From assembly GCA_964407285.1 (NCBI GenBank), contig CAYOVG010000083.1, positions 1 through 21,135 on the forward strand: a stretch of 21,135 nt of DNA. The letters run 5' to 3'. Positions 15,265 to 21,135 of this stretch are shown here, one piece after another. The position numbers were made by a program, and so were the translations under genes. The first letter of the stretch is position 1. The number at the start of each line of letters is the position of its first letter. Below the pieces are notes generated by a model that made no database searches, was not told where the DNA came from, and was given only the letters and a program-made list of their open reading frames with translations. This DNA comes from CAYOVG01 sp964407285 (GTDB lineage Bacteria; Desulfobacterota; Syntrophobacteria; Syntrophobacterales; Syntrophobacteraceae).

Positions 15265-18200
15265 ATGTCCGGTTCAGTTGGGCGACTGTGCATAATTCTC
15301 ATATTCCTCTTGTGTGGGATGGCGCGAACGGGAGACCTGCGCGCCGGACAGGTCGATCCGCACGTTCTGATTCTCAATTCCTATCACCAGGGAGAGATGT
15401 GGTCGGACAATGAGATTGCCGGTGTTTTGTCCGGTCTCCAGGCGCGATATCCCTATCTGACTCCGTCCATCGAGCACCTGGACGCCAAGCGTTTTCCCAC
15501 CCCGGAACACCTTGCCTTCATGAGAGACCACCTGGTTCGCAAATACCGCAACCGGCGGCCGGACCTGGTGGTGGTGCTGGACAATCCCGCCTTTGACCTG
15601 GCGCTCGATCCGAACTCGGCAGACCTGTTTGCGGATGCTCCCGTCGTATTTGCGGGCGTAAACGGTTTTCGGCAGGAGATGATCGCCGGCAGGACCAATA
15701 TCACGGGAGCGGCCGAGCGCCAGGACATGGCGGGCACCCTGAACATGGCCATCGGATTGCATCCCGGCGTTACCAGGGTGCTGGCCGTCCACGACTATAC
15801 GGACAGCGGACTGGCCGTGCGCAGGGACATGGAAGCCATCGCGCCGCGGTTCCAAGACAAAGTCGAAATCGTCTTCTCTCCCGACGGACCGCTCGAAGTT
15901 CTGGCCCGGGAACTGAGAGCTATGAAAGCAGGTGAGTTGGTGCTGCTCCTGAGTTACGTCACCGACCAATCCGGCCGGACCTTTACCCGTGGAGAGAGCA
16001 CCCGAATCATAACGTCGCTCAGCCCCGTGCCGGTCTACGCCATGCACGAAACCCGGCTGGGCCACGGCATCGCCGGCGGCTTGCTGCTCAACGGCGTGGA
16101 GCACGGAGCGCAGGCCGCGGACCTTGCCGTCAGAGTACTGGCCGGAGAGGCGCCGTCCCGCATTCCGGTGGAAGACAGCCTGTCCCGTCCCTTCCTGGAC
16201 TACGAGGTCCTGACCCGCTTCAATATTCCCGAGAGGCTGTGGCCGCCCGACGCCGAAGTAATCGGCCGGCCGGTCTCGTTCTGGAATGAACATTCCGCCG
16301 CCTTGCTGCCGGCTCTTTGGGTGATTGGAGCCCTGGCGCTGCTGGCGTCCCTGCTCGGCGTGACGTTGGCCCGGATGCGCAGGGCGGAAAAAGCTCTGAA
16401 AGAATCCAACTCTCTATTGCTTGCAACCCTCGAATCCACCGCGGACGGCATACTGGCCGTGGACACCGCCGGCATGGCGACCTGCTGTAACCGGAGGTTC
16501 CTGGAGATGTGGAGGATTCCCGAGACGCCGGCCACGGTGCGCGATGACGACCGGTTGCTCCAGGTCGTTCTCGACCGGATCGCGCATCCGGATGATTTCC
16601 TCGACAGGGTGCGCGAAATCTATCAAAAACCCGGCGCCGACTCCAAAGACGAACTGGTCCTCAAGGACGGCCGTATATTCGAACGCTATTCGCTGCCCCA
16701 GCGTATCGACGACGCCATCGTCGGAAGGGTCTGGAGTTTTCGCGACGTCACGGAACGGGAAAATGCGGAGCAAAACCTGAAGAAGAAGGAACAGCAGCTA
16801 CGCAGACTCCTGGAGACGACCAATTCCGTTCCCTGGGAGTTCGACTTCTCGAAGGATCGATTCACCTATATGGGGCCACAGATCGAGAGGCTTCTCGGAT
16901 ACCCGGCAAGCAGTTGGAGTGATTTTCAAAGCTGGGCGAGCCGGATAGATCCCAGGGATAGGGAGGATGCGGTAGGATTTTGCCGGACATGCACGGCCCG
17001 GGGCCAGGATCACGAATTTGCCTACCGTGTTGTCGCCTCGGACGGGAGGATCGTGTGGATCGAGGATATCGTGACCGTGCTGATGGGACCGGATGGCCCT
17101 GAAGGATTGGTGGGCTTCATGAGGGACATCACGGCCCAGAAGCGGGCCGAGCAAGATTTGCGGGAATCGGAGGAGCAGTACCGGTTCCTGGTGAACTCAG
17201 CGGGCGTCGTGGTCTGGAGAGGTGATCCGGATTCCTTCCAATTCACCTTCGTGAGCCGGGAAGCGGAGAATCTTCTGGGTTACCCGGCCCGGCAATGGAT
17301 GGAGGAACCTGATTTCTGGGTCAACCACCTTCACCCCGAGGACCGTCAAAGGTGCATGGAAACCTGCAGAGAGGCAATCGAGCACGGGATCTCCCACGAG
17401 TTCGAGTATCGGATGATCGGCGCCGGGGGCCGGGTCGTCTGGGTGCGCGATATAGTCAAACTCAAAGCCGAGGACGGTGAGATAAGAGAGGTCGTGGGAG
17501 TGCTCGTCGATATCACCGAGCGCAAACAAGCCGAGGAATCGCTTCGGCTCAGCGAGCAAAGATACCGGACGGTCGCCGACTACACGTACGACTGGGAGTA
17601 CTGGATCGGGCCGGATGGGAAGATGATTTACGTCTCACCGTCCTGTGAGCGCATCACGGGCTACAGTGCGGAGGACTTCATCCGGGACCCGGGTCTCGTG
17701 CTCTCGGTGGTCCATCCCGATGACCGGGAGCGATTCAGAGACCACCTGGACGAACCGAACTTGCCCGACCGCGAGGTATGCCAGGACGACTATCGCATCA
17801 TCACCAGGGGAGGGGAGGTCCGCTGGATAAACCATTCCTGCCGATCGGTCAAGGGCGAAGACGGGACCTGTCTTGGGAGACGAGCCGGCAACCGGGACAT
17901 AACGGACCGGGTTACGGCCATGGAAGAGAAGGCGAAGGTGGAGGCGCAGCTTCGCCATGCCCAGAAAATGGAGGCCATCGGGACCCTGGCAGGCGGCATA
18001 GCTCACGATTTCAACAACATTCTCTCCCCCATTATCGGCTTTACCGAAATGGCCCTGGACGAAATCCCGGATTCGAGCCCCTCCCGATACGATCTCAAGC
18101 AGGTGCTCACCGCGGCCCATCGGGCAAAAGAACTGGCAAAGCAGATCCTCTCGTTCAGCCGGCTCGGGGAAGACCCCCTGATGAGACCGGTGGATGTGAG

Positions 18201-19092
18201 CGTCATCGTCAAGGAAGCTCTCAAGCTGCTTCGGGCGTCCCTTCCGAGCAGCATCGAGATAAGAGAAGATATTCGGAAGGTTATGGTTTTGGCCGACGCC
18301 ATCCAGATCCACCAGGTCATAGTGAACCTTTGCACCAATGCGGCCCACGCCATGGAGGACCAGGGCATACTCCGGGTGTCCTTAACGGAAGCGTCCCTGG
18401 ATGAGCATGACCTCACCACCTTGTCGGCCGGGGCTCTCAAGCCGGGCAAGCACCTGAGGCTGAGCGTCGAGGACACGGGCAGGGGCATGAGCCCGGATAC
18501 GATCCAGCGCATCTTTGAACCCTACTTCACGACCAAGGAGATAGGGAAGGGCACCGGACTCGGTTTGTCGGTCGTCCATGGAATAGTCAAACGGCATGGG
18601 GGAGAAATCCTGGTGCGCAGTGAGTTGGGAAAGGGAAGCGTCTTTGAGGTGTTTCTCCCCGCGGCAAGCGAGGAACTCAGACCCCAGGCCGGTCCCTCTC
18701 GAGGCATGCCCCAAGGCAGTGAACGGATACTCCTCGTCGATGATGAGCCCATGGTGGCCAGAATGGGCGGCAAGATGCTGGAGTCGCTGGGCTACCGGGT
18801 GACGACGCAGACCAACCCTCGGGATGCTCTCGATATTTTTCGCTCGAACCCCGACGAATTCGACCTGGTCGTCACCGACTACACGATGCCCCACATGGTG
18901 GGGACTGAACTGGCCGAAGAGATGATGAGGATTCGGCAAGGCATTCCGATCATCATGTTCACCGGCTTCAGCGAAAGGATCACCGAAGAAGACGCCAGGC
19001 AGATGGGGATCGAAGGGTTCGCCATGAAGCCCCTGGACAAGAGACGACTGGCCGAACTGGTGAGAACGGTCCTTGACGGGAAAGAGCAATGA
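15265..19092 (+). CDS. Hybrid sensor histidine kinase with fused ABC-type solute-binding domain and four PAS domains
   Basis: The protein has 1275 residues from ATG 15265 (SD GAGAGG, 8 nt upstream). Earlier in-frame Met codons would bury the signal peptide. A signal sequence (SVGRLCIILIFLLCGMA) leads into a periplasmic ABC_sub_bind-like domain at about 31-325 (HVLILNSYHQGEMWSDNEIAG, DLVVVLDNPAFDLAL, VVFAGVNGFR). A transmembrane helix lies at about 346-368. Four PAS/PAC units follow (about 380-500, 515-628, 640-755 and 765-885), each ending in a DIT/DVTER-type motif. The H-box GGIAHDFNNILSP contains H914. The HATPase has N1025, DTGRGM and GKGTGLGLS. The C-terminal REC has D1205 (LVVTDYTMPHMVG) and K1255. 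There is no Hpt, so another protein must take the signal on. Codon use is GC-rich like the host genes. Convergent with the HEAT-repeat gene, 29 bp away. Confidence 0.94.
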   Translation: MSGSVGRLCIILIFLLCGMARTGDLRAGQVDPHVLILNSYHQGEMWSDNEIAGVLSGLQARYPYLTPSIEHLDAKRFPTPEHLAFMRDHLVRKYRNRRPDLVVVLDNPAFDLALDPNSADLFADAPVVFAGVNGFRQEMIAGRTNITGAAERQDMAGTLNMAIGLHPGVTRVLAVHDYTDSGLAVRRDMEAIAPRFQDKVEIVFSPDGPLEVLARELRAMKAGELVLLLSYVTDQSGRTFTRGESTRIITSLSPVPVYAMHETRLGHGIAGGLLLNGVEHGAQAADLAVRVLAGEAPSRIPVEDSLSRPFLDYEVLTRFNIPERLWPPDAEVIGRPVSFWNEHSAALLPALWVIGALALLASLLGVTLARMRRAEKALKESNSLLLATLESTADGILAVDTAGMATCCNRRFLEMWRIPETPATVRDDDRLLQVVLDRIAHPDDFLDRVREIYQKPGADSKDELVLKDGRIFERYSLPQRIDDAIVGRVWSFRDVTERENAEQNLKKKEQQLRRLLETTNSVPWEFDFSKDRFTYMGPQIERLLGYPASSWSDFQSWASRIDPRDREDAVGFCRTCTARGQDHEFAYRVVASDGRIVWIEDIVTVLMGPDGPEGLVGFMRDITAQKRAEQDLRESEEQYRFLVNSAGVVVWRGDPDSFQFTFVSREAENLLGYPARQWMEEPDFWVNHLHPEDRQRCMETCREAIEHGISHEFEYRMIGAGGRVVWVRDIVKLKAEDGEIREVVGVLVDITERKQAEESLRLSEQRYRTVADYTYDWEYWIGPDGKMIYVSPSCERITGYSAEDFIRDPGLVLSVVHPDDRERFRDHLDEPNLPDREVCQDDYRIITRGGEVRWINHSCRSVKGEDGTCLGRRAGNRDITDRVTAMEEKAKVEAQLRHAQKMEAIGTLAGGIAHDFNNILSPIIGFTEMALDEIPDSSPSRYDLKQVLTAAHRAKELAKQILSFSRLGEDPLMRPVDVSVIVKEALKLLRASLPSSIEIREDIRKVMVLADAIQIHQVIVNLCTNAAHAMEDQGILRVSLTEASLDEHDLTTLSAGALKPGKHLRLSVEDTGRGMSPDTIQRIFEPYFTTKEIGKGTGLGLSVVHGIVKRHGGEILVRSELGKGSVFEVFLPAASEELRPQAGPSRGMPQGSERILLVDDEPMVARMGGKMLESLGYRVTTQTNPRDALDIFRSNPDEFDLVVTDYTMPHMVGTELAEEMMRIRQGIPIIMFTGFSERITEEDARQMGIEGFAMKPLDKRRLAELVRTVLDGKEQ

Positions 19093-19121
19093 AAGCGTCC
19101 GGTCCCGCCCGAAGCGTCCCC

Positions 19122-20405
19122 TCAGCGCGTCGGCGTAAGAGGCAGAGCGGAGAGGTGCCCCGCGGGGGACCGGGACTTGAGCTTGATGATCGAACGGGCC
19201 GCCGCCCTGCGCACGTCCCAGTCCCTGTCGGCCAGCGCGGCCGTGAGGGGCTCGACGGCTTCTTCGCTTCCGAGATCCCCCAAGGTCTCGGCGGCGGTTT
19301 TCCGGACTATTATCGCCTCATCTTCCAGGGCGGCTATGAACTGCTTCACCGCGTGCGTGCAGCGCATGCCGCCGAGCGCCGCGATCGCGCTCCTGCGCAC
19401 CCGGTCGGAGCTGTCCCCCAGCGCGGAGACGAGACCTTCGCCCGCTTCGGCTCCCCCGATATTCCCCAGGGCGTCCACGGCGGCTTCCCGCACTTTCGCC
19501 TGTTCATCCCGGAGATAGTCCATTATGGACCTCACGGCCCCCGTGTCCTTGATCCTGCCCAGTATCCTGATGGCCGCCTCCCGCACTCGCCCGCCCCCGT
19601 CTCTTGCCGCCGCCAGGAGTTGATCCGCGGCTCCCGGGCCGATCCTTTCCAGTGCCCTGGCCGCGGCGTCACGCACCTTCCAGTCCTCGTGCCCGAGAAT
19701 CTCCATGAGAGACTCGATAGCCGGAGGGCCGAGCTTCACCAGCGCCTCGAGAGCCGCATCGTACACCCTCCAGTCCTGTTTCCTGATGACGTTCACAGCG
19801 GGAACGACGGCCCGCGGGTCTCCTATATCGCCAAGACACTTGACGGCCAGTTCACGCACCTTCCAGTCTTCGTCGTCGGCCGCGGCGATGAGAGGGGCCA
19901 CGGCATCCGGCCCGATCTTCACCACGGCATCGGCGGGTTCGCGTAACCGCCACTCCCCATCCCTGCATGCGGCAATGAGCGGTTGCACCGCAACGGAGCC
20001 CAGTTCGGCGCAACGGTCGAAATCACCTTTCACGGCCCGGTAGACGGCTCCGGTCCTCCCGTCGCCCGGCTCCCATCCGATCGTGTCCAGGACCATGACC
20101 GCGGCTTTGCACACTCGCCAGTCCCCGTCTTCGATCGCGGCGACGAGGGGCTCCCGTGCAGCGGAGCCGAACTTGCCGAGCGCTCTCATAGCGGCCTTGC
20201 GCACCAGCACATCACCATCCTTGAATGCGGCTATGAGCGGCTCCACGGCTTCAGGGTCCTCCAGGCGGCCCAGCGCCTCCACCGCGGCCAGGCGCACATT
20301 GAGGGCCGGTTCATAGCGCGACGCCGCGATCAGGCCTCTCACATCCCGTTTCAATTCCAGTTTCTTCACGTTGGGCGGGCCGAACAGTCGATTGAAAAAC
20401 CACAT
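19122..20405 (-). CDS. HEAT-repeat (PBS-lyase-type) protein
   Basis: The protein has 427 residues from the ATG at 20405 (MWFFNRLFGPPNVKKLE). A start at 20507 is also open but gives a non-conserved leader. Almost the whole chain is a row of about 12 HEAT-like repeats of about 31 residues. The pattern is D-x-D-W-x-V-R-x-A-A-x-x-A-L-x-x-I-G then A-V-x-P-L-I-A-A (for example EDWKVRELAVKCLGDIG and EDWKVRDAAARALERIG). Such alpha-solenoids are protein-binding scaffolds; some relatives are bilin lyases, but no phycobilin context exists here. No signal peptide was seen. It sits between a sensor kinase and a receiver-domain gene, so a scaffold role in signalling is possible but unproven. The high repeat identity suggests recent internal duplication. 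Confidence 0.9.
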   Translation of the reverse strand: MWFFNRLFGPPNVKKLELKRDVRGLIAASRYEPALNVRLAAVEALGRLEDPEAVEPLIAAFKDGDVLVRKAAMRALGKFGSAAREPLVAAIEDGDWRVCKAAVMVLDTIGWEPGDGRTGAVYRAVKGDFDRCAELGSVAVQPLIAACRDGEWRLREPADAVVKIGPDAVAPLIAAADDEDWKVRELAVKCLGDIGDPRAVVPAVNVIRKQDWRVYDAALEALVKLGPPAIESLMEILGHEDWKVRDAAARALERIGPGAADQLLAAARDGGGRVREAAIRILGRIKDTGAVRSIMDYLRDEQAKVREAAVDALGNIGGAEAGEGLVSALGDSSDRVRRSAIAALGGMRCTHAVKQFIAALEDEAIIVRKTAAETLGDLGSEEAVEPLTAALADRDWDVRRAAARSIIKLKSRSPAGHLSALPLTPTR

Positions 20406-20745
20406 CGATACATCCATCCTTTCTGTGCACATGCGGCCGGACAGGCTGATTCCAGGCTTCCGGCCGGTTTCCGGGACCGCTGCTTCCGGGCGGATGTCCT
20501 CGAACATCGAATTTCCGTGCCAGATATGATCACAGGTGATGCATTGCGTGGATCGATCTCGCCAACCTGCCGGAAATCAAGAGAATTCGGAGATCTTCAA
20601 CCGACGGCGCGGATTGAAAGGAGAGAGAGTCAAAAGCGGAAGAAAAACGGAAAAGGTGCAGGCTTTCGACTGCACAGGTGAAGCGATAAGCCTGCATTCG
20701 CATCGATCGTCCACGGGCGTCGAGGTAAGGACGCCGCATGCCGCC
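20406..20745. other. Intergenic region between the HEAT-repeat gene and the receiver-domain gene
   Basis: About 340 bp with no supported gene. It holds the likely terminator of the receiver-domain gene (20637-20676) and the leader of the HEAT-repeat gene. AAGGA about 11 nt before the 20405 start is a loosely spaced SD. No clear promoter was found. Confidence 0.45.
20637..20676 (-). terminator. Probable intrinsic terminator of the receiver-domain gene
   Basis: GTGCAG (20656-20661) and CTGCAC (20670-20675) form a stem with an 8-base loop. On the minus strand it is followed by the T-rich run CCTTTTCCGTTTTTCTTCC. It lies about 70 bases past the stop of the minus-strand receiver gene. The stem is short, so confidence is moderate. 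Confidence 0.5.
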
Positions 20746-21135
20746 CTACCGGGCCATCGCTTCCTTGACGGCCCGGCCAAGCTCTTCGATGGAATAGGGT
20801 TTCTTGAGAAATCCGCGGGCTCCGAGTTCGCGCGCCCGGAAGACTTCCTCGCTTTCGGAAAACCCGCTGGAGATGACGGCCCTCTGGTCCGGGCGGATTT
20901 CGACGATGCGCTCGTATGTCCGGCGGCCATTTATGCCGGGGTCCATGATCATATCGAGCAGGACCAGATCGACCCTGTTTTCCCGCAGGTAATCCACGGC
21001 CTTTTCGCCGGAACTCACACACGCCGTTTCGTAGCCGAGCGTCCTCAGCATACGGGCTGCAATATCGAGCAGTTGCGGCTCATCATCGGCGACCAGGATT
21101 TTTTCCCCGTTGCCCTTCAGTCCTTCTATTCCCTC
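20746..21135 (-). CDS. Receiver domain, probably the C-terminus of a hybrid sensor kinase or response regulator (5' end outside window)
   Basis: The frame is open from the right window edge, and 129 residues are visible. After a short linker (EGIEGLKGNGE) comes KILVADDEPQLLDIAARML, the acidic pair of a receiver, then phosphoacceptor Asp in LVLLDMIMDPGINGRRTYE, the Ser/Thr position in AVISSGFSESEEV, and the conserved Lys in GFLKKPYSIEEL. The chain ends shortly after the receiver with no output domain. The DMIMDPGINGRRTYE form and SSGFSES are typical of receivers at the C-terminus of PAS-rich hybrid kinases. The Met at 21051 sits inside the receiver and cannot be the start. It could be the phosphotransfer partner of a nearby kinase, but it lacks an output of its own. 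Confidence 0.88.
   Translation of the reverse strand, partial: EGIEGLKGNGEKILVADDEPQLLDIAARMLRTLGYETACVSSGEKAVDYLRENRVDLVLLDMIMDPGINGRRTYERIVEIRPDQRAVISSGFSESEEVFRARELGARGFLKKPYSIEELGRAVKEAMAR

Overview
The window looks like chromosome from a GC-rich anaerobic bacterium, most likely a Desulfobacterota (Syntrophobacter-type) lineage. That placement is an inference from the split transhydrogenase operon, the Rpn-type C-terminus, several large hybrid sensor kinases and IS200/IS630 remnants. No rRNA, tRNA or CRISPR array was seen.

Layout. 1-3425: the 3' end of an Rpn-family nuclease gene, a gene-poor stretch, then three minus-strand genes (SAM methyltransferase, AraC-type regulator, MaoC-like hydratase). 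3726-6591: a tight plus-strand operon for proton-translocating NAD(P) transhydrogenase with a split alpha subunit (pntAA-pntAB-pntB). 6627-7070: a small monocistronic minus-strand gene of unknown function with a clear promoter, Shine-Dalgarno (SD) site and intrinsic terminator. 7175-14000: a segment bounded by two directly repeated 190-bp sequences (about 95% identical, no gaps). Inside it is a strikingly AT-rich three-gene operon, transcribed leftward, encoding a periplasmic solute-binding protein, a membrane hybrid histidine kinase (Cache-like sensor, HAMP, PAS, HisKA, HATPase, REC, REC, Hpt) and a REC-GGDEF diguanylate cyclase. The same segment holds a decayed IS200-type element. 14000-15264: a graveyard of mobile-element debris (palindromic elements and an IS630 transposase fragment). 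15265-21135: a very large sensor kinase with a fused ABC-type solute-binding domain and four PAS domains, a convergent HEAT-repeat protein, and the receiver-domain end of another regulator that runs off the window.

How the genes fit together. The AT-rich operon contains every step of a His-Asp-His-Asp phosphorelay that could end in c-di-GMP synthesis: a secreted ligand binder, a kinase with its own Hpt, and a receiver-cyclase. The start and stop codons of the first two genes overlap and the next gap is 8 bp, so the three were probably acquired and are expressed as a unit. The 15265-19092 kinase uses the same idea (solute-binding domain to kinase) but with the binder fused in one chain and GC-rich codon use. 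The best candidates for something undescribed are the repeat-bounded c-di-GMP relay cassette, the 72-residue orphan small protein, and the palindromic elements at 7484-7599, 14319-14417 and 14518-14650.
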